This document shows, piece after piece, positions 47,565 to 58,096 of a stretch of DNA of 64,000 nt. Made by a program: the position numbers and the translations under genes. The notes below the pieces were generated by a model that saw only the letters and a list, made by a program, of their open reading frames with translations, did no database searches and was not told the DNA's origin. Each line of letters opens with the position of its first letter. Position 1 is the first letter of the stretch. The DNA is taken from the NCBI GenBank assembly GCA_951812925.1, contig OX638372.1, positions 45,630,245 through 45,694,244 on the forward strand, in the 5' to 3' direction. Source of the stretch: Calliopum simillimum. Lineage: Eukaryota; Arthropoda; Insecta; Diptera; Lauxaniidae.

Positions 47565-49386
47565 ACTTTCAATAAAACGAAAACATTGTTTCAAGAAGTA
47601 ACATATTGAATACAATTTGACATGTATCTTCTTCATATTACAAGGTTTTTATATAATTGCTTACAGAAATTTAAAGAATATTTTTTTCATGATTTTGATG
47701 TGGCTTTCATTTTGGATGAAACTATAAATATCATCAGAACTGTGTCCAAATTATTTAATGCTGGTTTTGTTTTGTAATTTGTCTTGAGTTTGAGATGACT
47801 CTGTAAGAGCAAAATCACCAGATCGTATTTTATGCATGACATATGAATGGTTTCGTATGTTTCTCCCCTTTTTCATATCTCTACAATCAATGTAGCAACT
47901 TCGCTGAAAAAACTAGCAGCCCTTAATTGATCTGAAAGCGATTTCCAGACCTGGGCGTTTAATCTTTAACTTTTCAGTTTTATGGCATGGTTTTAATTTT
48001 ACAGAGAAGTTATGTTTCCGAGCGATGGTACCCTTTGAGCAGTTGCTTATTTTTCTTAAGAGCTATGTAACAAATCCACTTTTACAACATTGCCTATGCA
48101 CCTTGGGGACTAAGTTTTAATGCTCTGAAGAAAGAATTGAAAATCTGAGGTGATGAGTTCTGTGTTACCGTGGCAAGCGATTTCGTATATTTTTGCCTAC
48201 TTAGACTTGAACTTCGCGAAGATGCGAGCCCTGGTTATACTTTAGATGGTGTGTGTTTGGGCTTACTACATTTAGGTTTTCGGGGCATGATTTTGTGATT
48301 TTGTGATTTTGTTTTTTATTATTTTTTTTTTTTGGTAGCTTCACATTTTAAGCCATATGTATCTTAAGACAGAAATTTTGATTTTTATTTTGGCCAAAAA
48401 TTCGACTTTTCTTTTTCGAGGTTAGGGGACCAAAGTGAATTGAAAAAAAAAAAAAAAACATTTCTTATAAATTTTGGCTGTAAACTAGTGTTTTCTGATT
48501 AAATGACGGAAACATAATCGAACAGAACATTTCTGACCGCAATAGAATTAATTTTAGTTTTGTTCAGAAAATGTTAGCCCAATCAATAAAACACCAATAT
48601 TCGTATAGAAAATATCAAATTGAAAAAGCCCACAGTGCAACGCTATAACACACATGCAGATTTTCAAACAATGGAGGCGAACAATAGAAAATAAGGTAAA
48701 TGATGGACATGCAATGCTCCCATTTTGTGATTTTGTCCTCTTCTTATTGTTAGTGCTGGACCTAGGACCTATTCCAACAACACACATATTGTTGAAGATA
48801 CTCGATGGTGTAGTCGTTGTCGACAATGACTCATTGAAAGTGTGCGTGTTCAGAATGTGTGCCTGTGACGTGACATCAAATGTATTGTACGAGTTGTGTT
48901 GGTTCAAGTTTGATTTAGAGTTATGACAATTGGAATATCATCGAAGCATTTATTGTTGTTGCTGTTGCTGTTGTATTTTATTTGTTTACATGAAATTGGT
49001 ATTGTTTTCTTTTTCACAGAAGTTGCATGAAATTGAAAAATTATTATTATTGGCTATTGATATGATCTATGTGTTATGTATGTCAATATTAAAGCAATTT
49101 ATAATAAAAAAAAAAAAATTACTTTTGCGCGGAAAAATTCACCCAAATTAATTTTTTATGAAAAACTGAAATTGAGTTTTTTTTCGATTTTGAAATTTGT
49201 TCCATTAAGCAAATGAGTTTTACTTGAACATACACGAAGAAAAAAAAAAAAAATAGTCCGTACTACTTTATTTCTAGTAAATTTTACTAGAATTTTAAGA
49301 CAATTTATTTAGTGTCAACTTCCTAATCAAATAAATTTTAACTTACTGTTTTAGTAAATTCAAAATTTTTGAATAACTTTACGGTA
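47565..49386. other. AT-rich intergenic, no gene recognised
   Basis: A 'gattttgt' triple repeat (48290-48312) and a 'ttgttgctgttgctg' tract (48956-48972). Overlapping frames on both strands at 48554-48926 are mutual shadows without motifs. Confidence 0.45.
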
Positions 49387-49388
49387 TA

Positions 49389-51119
49389 CAGTGCGGCAAA
49401 ATCCAAAAATTACGGCCAAAAGTTGAAAGAATAACCGTAGAGTTTTCAAACTAGGCAGACATGGTTCTTAAATATTTCTTAGCTATATATGTAAATTTGT
49501 ACAAAATTGACCAACGGACACGCCCACCTCCCATATGACATAAAATTAATTTCGACCGTAATTCTACCATTTATATTCAGAAATTGTTTAAATTCAGTAA
49601 AATGAGAGTATAAGACTAATAAATGATATTCACTAAAAATTGGCGTGGTCAAAAATTAAATACGCCCACCTCCAATATGACCTAAAAGGGATTTTTATCA
49701 TAACTCTTAGATTTTTCATCAGAAATTGTTTTAATTTTATAAAATAATAGTATATTAACAATTTATTATATTTGTAAAAAATGGGCGTGGTCAAAACCCA
49801 AGTTCACCCATCTCCCATGTAACATAAAATCAATTTCGGTAAAAACTAAGACATTTTAAATCAGATATTTTTTAAAATTAATAGAAGAGCATTTTCAAAG
49901 AGAATGGGCCTAGTTCAAAAATTAATACGTCCACCACCACTTGGATCCAAAAGGGTTGGATTTTGGGCTTTCCACTCTACATGACTATATTAGGTTCTTG
50001 GAATGGATGCTACATGTTGGAAGGTAAGAAAAAACACGAAAGTTGCAGTTGAGGCCCGAAAACAAACCATCCAAAGGCAATTTTGAACAGAAGCTGGACT
50101 ATTGGTTGATGTTGTATAGCAAGGAGCTGGAACAACCAATGATGGAAATACTGCGCGAAGGTTTTTCAACAATCCAGAGCAATCAACAAAAATTATTGGC
50201 TTAAACAAATCACTGCTGGTGCGTGGTGATATCATCTTGCGCACTATGTCTTGCGGATATGCAGAAGATGCGGACGCATTCCGCGTGTATGCATTGGAAA
50301 CTGGCAGATTATATATATTTCTGAATACCCGTGGTACTACATGCCAGCATCCGTCCATAAGGTATTTTTTTCTAAATCATCTTTTAGAATTGCAGTTTCT
50401 AAAAAAATATATAATATCTTGTATGTTGTTAATCTTTTGAAAAGTCCAATCCTTGATTTAGGCAATAAAAATGAAGAAGAAAGTCAAGCCGAGGAGAGTG
50501 AAGCCGAGAGCAGTGACTCAGATTCGACATAAAATAAGTCTTCTTTCTGATTAATTTATTTTCAAACAATTTTTTTTTTTTTTTTTTACTTGAGCAGGTA
50601 TGTATTATTAAGTGTGATTTGAGTAGTGGGCAAGAATGGGGGCTGCAAATTGAACAGAAGGTAAACAATACTTCAATCTATCAAATCATGCCAAAAAATC
50701 GCTGGAACTAAATGGAACTTTTTTTTGGCACTCTAGCGTTATACGTACTCAAAAGAAATTTTGGGTTTCTTAGAAATATGCCACTTTTACCGTTATTTTT
50801 TCCTTTTATGAATGTAAGTGATACACCAAAATATTCAAAAAAGAACAAAGTTAAGGAGTTGTAGCTGAAATATTATTTAAAATTGTAAAAAAAAACTTGT
50901 CCAGCGATTTTCATTTCGCGAAACTTTAATAAAAATTTTCGATATCAAAAAATTTTCTGTTTTGACGTTTGTCCGCTATAAAGTAAAAGTCGAAACCATA
51001 TTATTGTCTCGGTTACTGATATCCTAAACAATTGTCTTGCAAAATATCTAACTAAAACTTCCCGGAATAAAAGTTTATTTTTGGACTTTTCGCCAGGATA
51101 TTTGCATTTTGCCGCACTG
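49389..51119. mobile_element. 1.73-kb TIR element with a conserved-protein relic
   Basis: The ends CAGTGCGGCAAAAT (49389-49402) and ATTTTGCCGCACTG (51106-51119) are perfect 14-bp inverted repeats. TA precedes the left end and TG follows the right, consistent with an aged TA duplication. The left part holds three to four units of about 130 bp with 'acgcccacctcccatatgac' (49528, 49665, 49805). The middle carries protein remains (49990-50532). Confidence 0.75.
49990..50532 (+). pseudogene. Transposon-associated protein with 'TTNDGNTARRFF' motif, broken
   Basis: One frame reads 'KVRKNTKVAVEARKQTIQ', then 'GLLVDVV', a stop, 'QGAGTTNDGNTARRFFNN' and 'IIGLNKSLLVRGDIIL'. After a frameshift near 50315 the next reads 'YISEYPWYYMPASVHKV'. 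A gap follows, then an acidic Ser/Glu-rich tail ends at 50530-50532. I recall this arrangement (DGNTARRFF, then YPWY.MP.SVHK) from proteins of unknown function repeated in animal genomes, which would make it transposon-borne; the name of the superfamily is not known to me. The copy is dead: one stop, one frameshift, and a large internal deletion after VHK. Confidence 0.65.
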
Positions 51120-51187
51120 TGCGGTAAAGTAATTTTTTTGAAAAAATTGTAAAGTTAAAAAAAAAATTGAAAACCAAAGAAATAAAA

Positions 51188-51292
51188 AGTCTCCCCCTGG
51201 ATTCGAACCGGGGTTCGTCCGTCTGATAGATATTTTTACATCAGTTATAAACTAGTTAGACCATTACATCACTGAGCTATATGATGAAGAAG
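51188..51292 (-). repeat. tRNA-like sequence, degenerate (SINE or tRNA relic)
   Basis: On the - strand 'tagctcagtgatgtaatggt' resembles a D-arm/A box and 'ccggttcgaatccaggggg' a T-arm/B box, followed by TTTTT, a pol III terminator. About 32 bases separate where the anticodon arm should be, too long for a normal tRNA without an intron, and no clean acceptor stem was found. A tRNA-derived SINE or pseudogene is likelier than a working tRNA. Confidence 0.5.
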
Positions 51293-51339
51293 TATAAAAT
51301 TTTTGTATAAAAGTCTGTCCAAATTAAATATTTTTACCA

Positions 51340-51620
51340 GAATTATAAAGTAAAAATGGTTTGTATTTGAACCCGGGTCGGTCCGTGTGATAAACAGAAA
51401 AGATTGAAACATATTATTTTTAATAACAATGTATGTATTCTCCTTTAACTCCTAGGAGGAGCATAGGGCCAATAACAATACAAACTTGTAAAGATCTTCC
51501 ATACCACTGACTCATGTGATGAAGAGGTTTTAATTTTGGGTATTGAGCAAATGTCTGTCCAAACTTAAATATTTTTACTAGAATTGTGAAATAAAAATGG
51601 TAACATATTTTTCTGACAGA
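51340..51620 (-). repeat. Second, more degenerate copy of the tRNA-like unit
   Basis: The - strand again shows 'gaccgacccgggttcaaata' (T-arm-like) and 'atgagtcagtggtatgg' (D-arm-like). The two halves are separated by the RTE tail insertion at 51431-51470. 'aagtctgtccaaa.ttaaat' follows both copies, so the unit is tandem with a period of about 245 bp. Confidence 0.5.
51431..51470 (-). mobile_element. 40-bp RTE LINE 3' tail with 9-bp target duplication
   Basis: It matches the 3' end of the RTE copy at 34534 ('gtatgtattctcctttaact', 'cctaggagga') and is flanked by exact AATAACAAT (51422-51430 and 51471-51479). A second extreme 5' truncation of the same family, here inside the tRNA-like unit. 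Confidence 0.87.
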
Positions 51621-51927
51621 AGGCATACTTTACTCAACGTAAAAGAAATTTAGTTTATTTAGACTCAATATAACTTTATTATTTGACTATATTTTATTTG
51701 TAAATATTAGTAACGGAACCATCAAATAGTTTATATATGTGTTTAATTATGTTTGAAATTTAGTGGAAATTACTTTAATTTTTTTACTACTCGAGTGGAG
51801 TAAAAATTATGACACCTGTTTTGCTCCGTGTAACATGCTTAGCCAAAAACAACTATAGGACAAATTTTAAAATTTTCTCGACTTTTCTTTTCTTGACATT
51901 AACAAATTGTTTGACACAACTTTTTGA

Positions 51928-53909
51928 CTAGCGATCAGTTTGCCTATGAAGTTGATCAAAAAGACTTTTCAACTTTTTAATTTTTCGACTTAGCATCTCT
52001 AGAATAAATAATATAATGGCTATACAAATGGAAATTCCAAATAAAAAATAGACTCCATGCAACATTGTATTGCGAAAATATAGCACCCTACTATTTTCCA
52101 CATTATTCATCTGAAATTCCTTTCTTCCATATTGCACAGCGGTCACGTGTTTCGTAATGCCAAAGTCCAACAAGTCTTGAATTCTTTTATCAAAAGCCGG
52201 CTTCAAGAGTGAATGCTTTTGAAAGAACAACGACATGTGGATAGTATAAACGGGTTCCGCAACATAGGATAAACGACTACTGTTTCGATGCATAAAATTG
52301 TAATATCCCAATATTTCAGGTGTTATCACCGTAGTTAATCTTCTATCACTATTTTGAACTTCATGAAGTTGTTGCATTAAATCGGTCATAATAATGGTAC
52401 GGTTCACTGGATAATAGTCGACATGTGTGGATGAAAGTAAACTGTAATCGTTTTGTATTAGCTCCAGAACATTTTTGGGAAATGCTACACGCCGTGATGC
52501 GCGCAATGAGTCATAAAGCTTTCCCTGATAAGCACTGCGAATTATCATTATTAACAGCAGCCAAAACATAAGAAGAACCCTCGTCAAACTGCCACGCGGC
52601 ATCTTTTTGATTGGATTCCCTAGTATAATCATAAATAAATTTATATACGAATACTCAGGTTCGTTGCCCAGTAAAAGTTTCCTAGTTGCTTTATGATTTA
52701 TGATTTTAACTGTGGCTAATGCCAGTAAAATTGCAATGCCAATGGCGCACCAAACTTTTGGTTGAAATGGATTTGCCAATTGCTGGAATGAGCCAAAGTC
52801 CAAATCGCTACATACGACAAATATATGTGGGGTATAAAGATATGCTCTTGATGTTGAAAATTTGGAACGATTATCATAAGTAATGGAATAACCCGCAAAA
52901 GCAATATCTGATGTAAGCGCTTCCAGCTGAAAGAAGCAGTCACATTAAATGTTCAATAAGAAAGACGTAGTTTTTACAAACATCAGCAAAACCTCCAGTT
53001 GAATTTTCTTGCATATTAATTTTCCCTCTTTCCTTGGCAAAGCTCAAGTTTGCTGTAAAATTTAGTACTTCTGCAAGAAGACGGAAAAGCATACCCTCTA
53101 TGCCAGTTAAACGCTTGAGGTCTCTCTTCTGCGTAACATTATTGGGATCACCATTGAATTCACCCCATGGTAGCATTAAAAATGTAGTCACATTAAATGT
53201 GCATCCTCTAAAGTTCAAGAGTTTTAAAGGAAAAAGTTGATTTTTTTCAAGTAGGCCATTTTGAAAGCGATTGATTTGAAGTATCTTAATGCTCATGTCA
53301 CAATTTGGTGTATACAATGAATAAGTGTAAAATTTTATAATTTCCACATCTTCGAACATTTGTTCCATGATCACCACATTTAGCACTTTCATGTTTGCAC
53401 ATGTGCGAAATATCTCCAATTTTATATCATGGCGCTTTTGTTGATCTGTAATGGTGTTCGTTAAAATAACAAGAAAATAAAATTCTCGCTCGTACTCCGA
53501 ATCCTTCAGGTGCTTACAGAATTCACTGTGAATGAGGTTTCAAAGTTTATTTTGCAAGATATTTCTTATGAAGTTAAACTCACTTGAAAGCCAAATTGTC
53601 ATCAACCAGAAACACATAATAACTCCAAGGTGGTTCAATGTTAGCCGCAAAAGCCAATTGTATTGCAGTTATGCCTTTGTAATGCTTCAAGTAATAATCC
53701 AGTAGTCTACAGCTTTCATTCTTACAGTTGGTATAGAGTTCTCTTACTACCAATGTATTTGTTTTAGGGCTGATAAAGCGCTTTGTCACAAGCAACGCGC
53801 ATTTGGCGAGCGCTACATATTTTTCAGTCCCAGTTGTAGCATTATCAATAGTAAGTTTAGCCCATGGTGTTTGTAAAATTAACAAAATCATTAAAATTTC
53901 TCTAAACAT
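51928..53909 (-). CDS. IR-2: divergent ionotropic receptor (iGluR-like), 3 exons
   Basis: Exons on the - strand are 53909-53584, 53525-52982 and 52926-51928, joining to 622 residues with phases as in IR-1. The N-terminus 'MFREILMILLILQTPWA' is a signal peptide. The second exon carries the ectodomain start of S1 ('LNFRGCTFNVTTFLML') and 'LTGIEGMLFRLLAEVLNF'; exon 3 opens 'LEALTSDIAFAGYS'. The S1 Arg is kept ('DNRSKFSTS'), followed by RAY where IR-1 and IR-4 have TPY. M1, pore 'LFMIILGNP', M3 with 'RSAYQGKLYDSLR' and M4 are all present. The C-terminus is four residues longer than in the others (RQTDR end). No stops or frameshifts were found. It is the cluster member nearest the repeat-rich gap. 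Confidence 0.86.
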
Positions 53910-54000
53910 TATCTAGAATTAATGATACAATACTAATCAAGTGAGTACATTTAATTTATTTTTAACCTTTTTTTATATTCCCTGAACATTTGTTTGTTTT

Positions 54001-54105
54001 ACGATTGACATGTGATAACCACTTAAATGACAATATCTACCATCATAACAATTACTTAGTTATCTATCATCACTTCCTGTACAGCGATAGAAATACCATC
54101 GCATA
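54001..54105 (-). promoter_or_regulatory. Conserved upstream block of IR-2
   Basis: On the - strand: TATGCGATGGTATTTCT, then 'gatgatagataactaagtaa', then GATATTGTCATTTAAGTGG and ATCACATGTCAATCGT. It aligns end to end with the IR-1 block and ends about 91 bp before the IR-2 start codon. Confidence 0.6.
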
Positions 54106-54191
54106 ATGTTGTTTTTTTAATTCTTTGTGGTATATCTAAAATGCAAGTAAGCTTTTTTGTTTTCAGATTTTCATTACTGAAATACTTAACG

Positions 54192-55043
54192 TATGGGCAA
54201 ATCCGAAAAAAGGTCAACCAAGAGAAAAATTATAAAGTTGTCGTTACAGCGCATTTTGCTATTAGGTGAGTGGGATCCCCTTAAATAACTAGGAGTTTTT
54301 AATATGCTTTCTAAGGGTTCATTCCTTATCCAGAGTTTCTTAAAAATGGGAGCAACGATTTAGTCGCGGCAATGCATTTCGCCTATAGGGGCGTGGCACA
54401 GGCAGCTACATAACAAAACGTCTTTAACAAGGTTGCATTCCAAATTTCATAAAAATCGATCCAGTGGTTGAGCTGCAATAGCGTATTATCAACGTGAGAT
54501 GCGGTGCCAAGAAAAAATTTTAATTTCGTGTGTACTGCACTTCTTTACAACCTTTTCTAGAGATAAATAAAGCAAATATAATGTGTTTAAGTTAGTTGAA
54601 AAAGGTGCTGCATCAATTTTCGATAGCCTATGTATACATATAAAATAAAAATTGTAACGTTCGCCACGTAACGTGCGCAACACACAAAAGTTAAATTTTT
54701 ATACGAACGAAGGACTCTTTGATTCCCTCAGAAGCAGTTTCGATATGCTCAAATATTCTTCTTTCTTTGGAGGATTTTGCTTTTTTTTTTTGTACTGGAA
54801 AATTCGCTAAAAATTTTGAAAATGTACATTGATCTCCACAACGACTTCTGTTTTTTGTAACGTGCGAACAGCACTTTATGCACGATTATATTGTAACTGA
54901 TAAAAGCCAGGAAATGATTTTAAATGCCTTATGAAAGAACTTTCTAATGGTAACATACTACTGAAGGTAAATTAAGAATTTAACATTCAGGATTAACAAA
55001 TATGTGTACGAATGTAACGTTCGCAACGCAGGATTTGCCCATA
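54192..55043. mobile_element. 852-bp TIR element with TATGGGCAAATCC ends
   Basis: TATGGGCAAATCC at 54192-54204 and its reverse complement at 55031-55043 are perfect. The outer TA may be the target duplication. 'gtaacgttcgcaacg' and relatives recur inside (54655, 54857, 55014). Noncoding. It sits just upstream of the IR-2 promoter block, separating it from further upstream sequence. Confidence 0.7.
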
Positions 55044-55344
55044 TCCGTATAGCTTTTTTGATCTTTTGAAATTATACATTTTTTATTTTTTTTTTTCTGG
55101 AACTATTTCGCCTTAAGGGGAGATATACACCTCCTAGACGTTTGAAAAAATCTATTTTATTATCGCATTTTCTTTAAGTTTGAGGTCTTAAAAACACTTG
55201 TTGAAAACGGCAAGGTAATATCTTGATAAATAAGCGAGTTACAGCCGAAAACGTAAACGTAAAAAAAAAGAAAAAACAAAACATAAACATAAACTGAGTA
55301 TTTACTATGGTTTAGCTATTCGCATTGTTAGCTATTTGCCATCA
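55044..55344. other. Intergenic, no feature recognised
   Basis: AT-rich; 'cgtaaacgtaaaaaaaaag' simple sequence near 55250. Confidence 0.4.
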
Positions 55345-55690
55345 AACCAGTTTACGAAGCCCACAGCAATGACAAATTGTTAGAACGCTGTGTTGGCGGA
55401 TACACGCAAAACTGTAATGAGAGCTTCAATCAATTAATTTGGAAGATAGCTCCAAAAACAATGAACAGCGGGTCCAAAAATTGTTAGCATTGCCGTTTTT
55501 CTGGCAGCATGCACGTTCAATAATGGTGTCACCTCACTACTCGAAATTATGTACATGTTGGGAATATCGATTGGGTCACTTATTCGCTACGCAAGAAGAT
55601 GAAACTCGCATAGCGAAAGCCTGCAAGTGCAGGAACAGACAAAAGAAAGTCGAATACGGCGCCAACAACAAAATTTAGAAGCCATGAGCA
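55345..55690 (+). pseudogene. DNA transposase C-terminal fragment with NESFN motif (Mutator-like?)
   Basis: In-frame pieces read 'NDKLLERCVGGYTQNCNESF' and 'QLIWKIAPK', then 'IVSIAVFLAACTFNNG', then 'LLEIMYMLGISIGSLIRYA', with a frameshift near 55438-55490 and another near 55600. The order 'LL.RC..G.TQN.NESFN..IW...PK' followed by 'FN.G' matches the C-terminal part of a transposase family common in arthropods, which I believe is Mutator-like; that name is uncertain. A Gln/Arg-rich tail follows. Confidence 0.6.
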
Positions 55691-56309
55691 TTCCGCCGAC
55701 CGTAGACGACCTACACTGTGGGCCTGGTATCGACGATTCCATGTAAGTTGACAAATTTTATCATTTGTTCATTCCTAAATTTTCAAACGCGTTTTTCTCG
55801 AAACCACGTTTTTCAACTCGGTACCCAAAATTTCTTCAAAACCAATGAACCGATTGCCTTGAAACTGGTCGTGCTTTATTCTACACACTATTTTCTAGTA
55901 GATGTCATAGGATTTTTTTTTTCCTTAATTAGTTTTTTTTATAAACAAAATAATTATTAATTTTTAGCCCAAAAATTATTAATAATGTTCAAACGTTCGT
56001 CATTTTGTCATAAATCGATATTTTCCAAATCGGCTATAACAACTACTAAACCATAGTATCTATTTTAATAATCTTTGTGGTTTTTTGCTTTCAGATGATT
56101 TTTTAAGAAACGCCAGTGGGTACCGTGTATGAAGATTTTTTCACGGCGCTTCAAGGAACATGCGATATCTCGAAATATTTTCAATATTTTGTAATAAACA
56201 AAAATTTAACATATACTTAAATGTGTATACTTTCATTAAGTTCAAACTTCGATCCGAAAAAAAATCTCAAAAATTACCTTTTTTTGGCCTTCTAGATATA
56301 TATCTCATC
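55691..56309. other. AT-rich intergenic, no gene recognised
   Basis: Sequence after the transposase fragment; probably its 3' noncoding part, but no terminal repeat was recognised. Confidence 0.4.
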
Positions 56310-56437
56310 TTAATGAAAAAATTGTATATACATGAAGGATGACATTACGAGTTCAATTTGTAACGATCCTTTCTTAATGAAAAAATTGTATATACATGAA
56401 GGATGACATTATGAGTTCAATTTGTAACGATCCTTTC
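56310..56437. repeat. 64-bp tandem duplication
   Basis: The unit starting 'ttaatgaaaaaattgtatat' at 56310 is repeated at 56374 almost exactly (one difference seen, 'attacga' against 'attatga'). The near identity implies a recent duplication. Confidence 0.88.
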
Positions 56438-56449
56438 CTTTGTTAGAAG

Positions 56450-56905
56450 TAATGATGAGCAAACCAAGACCAAGACCATAGCAGCCTTGGTCTTAGTTTT
56501 GTTCTTGCGCTTTGAGTCTTGGTCTTGGTTTTGATATTGAATCTTGGTCTTGGTCTTGATCTTGCTCATTAAGTCTTGGTCTCGTTCTTGGTCTTGGTCT
56601 TGAAAAAATTTTCAGAGATATTGAGTATTCAAAACCATATTTTTCCAAAGCAGTTGGGTTTTTAAGATGCCAAAATTCAAATCGAGAGATGATTTTATCT
56701 TCAAAACGGGCGTGAAACAACTTTTAACTATAAATTAGCAAGACTGAAAAGCAGTCTTGGTCTTGATAATTATCGTGAGCAAGACCAAGACCATAGCAGT
56801 CTTGGTCTTGGTCTTGCAAAAATATCAGCATCTTGGTCTTGGTCTCGCAAAATTAGCAAGACCAAGAACAAGACGCAAGACCAAGACTAATTTTGCTCAT
56901 CACTA
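56450..56905. mobile_element. hAT-like MITE built of TCTTGG repeats, 8-bp TSD
   Basis: The ends TAATGATGAGCAAA and TTTGCTCATCACTA are inverted with one mismatch, flanked by the exact 8-bp duplication GTTAGAAG (56442-56449, 56906-56913). The two terminal thirds are degenerate TCTTGG hexamer runs, inverted relative to each other; the middle (56610-56740) is unique. Noncoding. Confidence 0.88.
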
Positions 56906-56913
56906 GTTAGAAG

Positions 56914-57721
56914 GGGTGTAGCCGCCGGCGTCTAGGGCTTACTACAAAATTTATATTTCCAAAGAAACCACAGCTTTTCCGAAACGTTATTATTCACAAA
57001 ACCTATGTGGCGACCACCAAGAGAAAGCATTAAATTAACCTAGTTGATAATATAATATAAATACATAATCTAAATTCACTACGTCAAAAGATATCACATT
57101 ACTTAAGTACTAATCTTCCTACCCGCGGGCAGGATTCCAGCATGTCTCTATCCGTTCGTCGTGGGGTGCATCACTGACCATACCTCTCCGTCTCTGGTCC
57201 TGGGTCTCCGTCTGTCCGTCGCGGAGTGCATCACAGACCATGTCTCTGCGTCAGTTGTCCACAAAATGTGTCCATTGGTTGTTAATGGTACAATAAGTCC
57301 CAGTCATGCTTCAAAGTGTCCTCGTTGTTAAAAAGTCTTAAGTTGTGGGATGTTGGTAATAAACACAGATCAAGTCTTACCTATGCGGCGACCACCAAGA
57401 GAAAGAAAGTATCTCCGACAGGAAACGCTTTCATTGCCTTTATTAAATGGCGGCCGCCGCCCTCTTGCGTGAGTTTCTAAAGTAACATTCGTTGTGGTGC
57501 GTTTAAAGTTCTCTCCTGACGCGATATTCAGTTAGTTGTAAACTTGGTTGGCCGATAGTTTGATTATCCGTGTCTTATTCGCACCTTCGGTTAGTTACAG
57601 GAACTTTTGTTAATGTCTTCAGATTAAGCTGGCCCAGGATGAAATACTTATTCCTGATCATGGACTTGAGGGTTGAATCTGTGAATTCTAATGAGTTTTC
57701 CATGTGTTTGTTCTAATGGTA
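56914..57721. other. GC-richer island with a 60-bp tandem and a 26-bp direct repeat
   Basis: 'cgtcgtggggtgcatcactg' at 57157 recurs as 'cgtcgcggagtgcatcacag' at 57217 (period 60). 'acctatg.ggcgaccaccaa' + 'gagaaag' occurs at 57001 and 57379. The latter pair could be pieces of LTRs of an LTR element, but no coding or priming sequence was recognised. Confidence 0.45.
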
Positions 57722-58096
57722 GAATTAGCCAAGAAGTAGCGTTTCGTAACGTGACTTCCGTCAAAATCTATCAAATGGCAGAAGCCTGTAAGCGATTAGT
57801 GAAATCGTAACGTAGCGGTACGCAACGTTGAGACCTGTTGAAATTAGATTTTCAAACGGCGCGCTACGTTGTTAGATAAAATAAATTAAATTTGGATGTT
57901 AGAAATGGATTTTTTTGAACAAATTAATTAAAATAAGTATGACAATGGATGCTTGTTTACAAAAACTGGAATTTTTCAAGTAATTTTTAAGTTGTAAGGT
58001 GACATTTCGAACGTTGCCTACCGTTTTCACTAATCGATGCTACGTTGACAAGCAACCGTGACGTTACGTTACGAAACGCTACTTCTTGGCTAATTC
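57722..58096. mobile_element. 375-bp MITE with TIRs of about 30 bp
   Basis: The left end GAATTAGCCAAGAAGTAGCG continues TTTCGTAACGT; the right end is its exact reverse complement over about 31 bp. Interior 'aacggcgcgctacgtt' and 'cgatgctacgttg' echo the ends. No clear target duplication. Confidence 0.82.

Noticed and set aside
48554..48926. Overlapping 117- and 90-codon frames on opposite strands
   Set aside because: They are mutual shadows without motifs.
49990..50358. 122-codon - strand frame inside the 49389 element
   Set aside because: The meaningful similarity (DGNTARRFF and following) is on the + strand; this is the antisense shadow.
51188..51292. A functional tRNA gene
   Set aside because: The anticodon region is too long, no proper acceptor stem pairs, and a second degenerate copy lies next to it.
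52716..52943. Alternative frame across the IR-2 exon 3 start (and 59401-59601 in IR-3)
   Set aside because: It results from splicing to the same acceptor in the wrong phase; the channel domain is encoded in the other frame.
57001..57405. A solo LTR bounded by 'ggcgaccaccaagagaaag' repeats
   Set aside because: Only 26 bp are repeated and no TG...CA ends, primer site or target duplication could be fixed.
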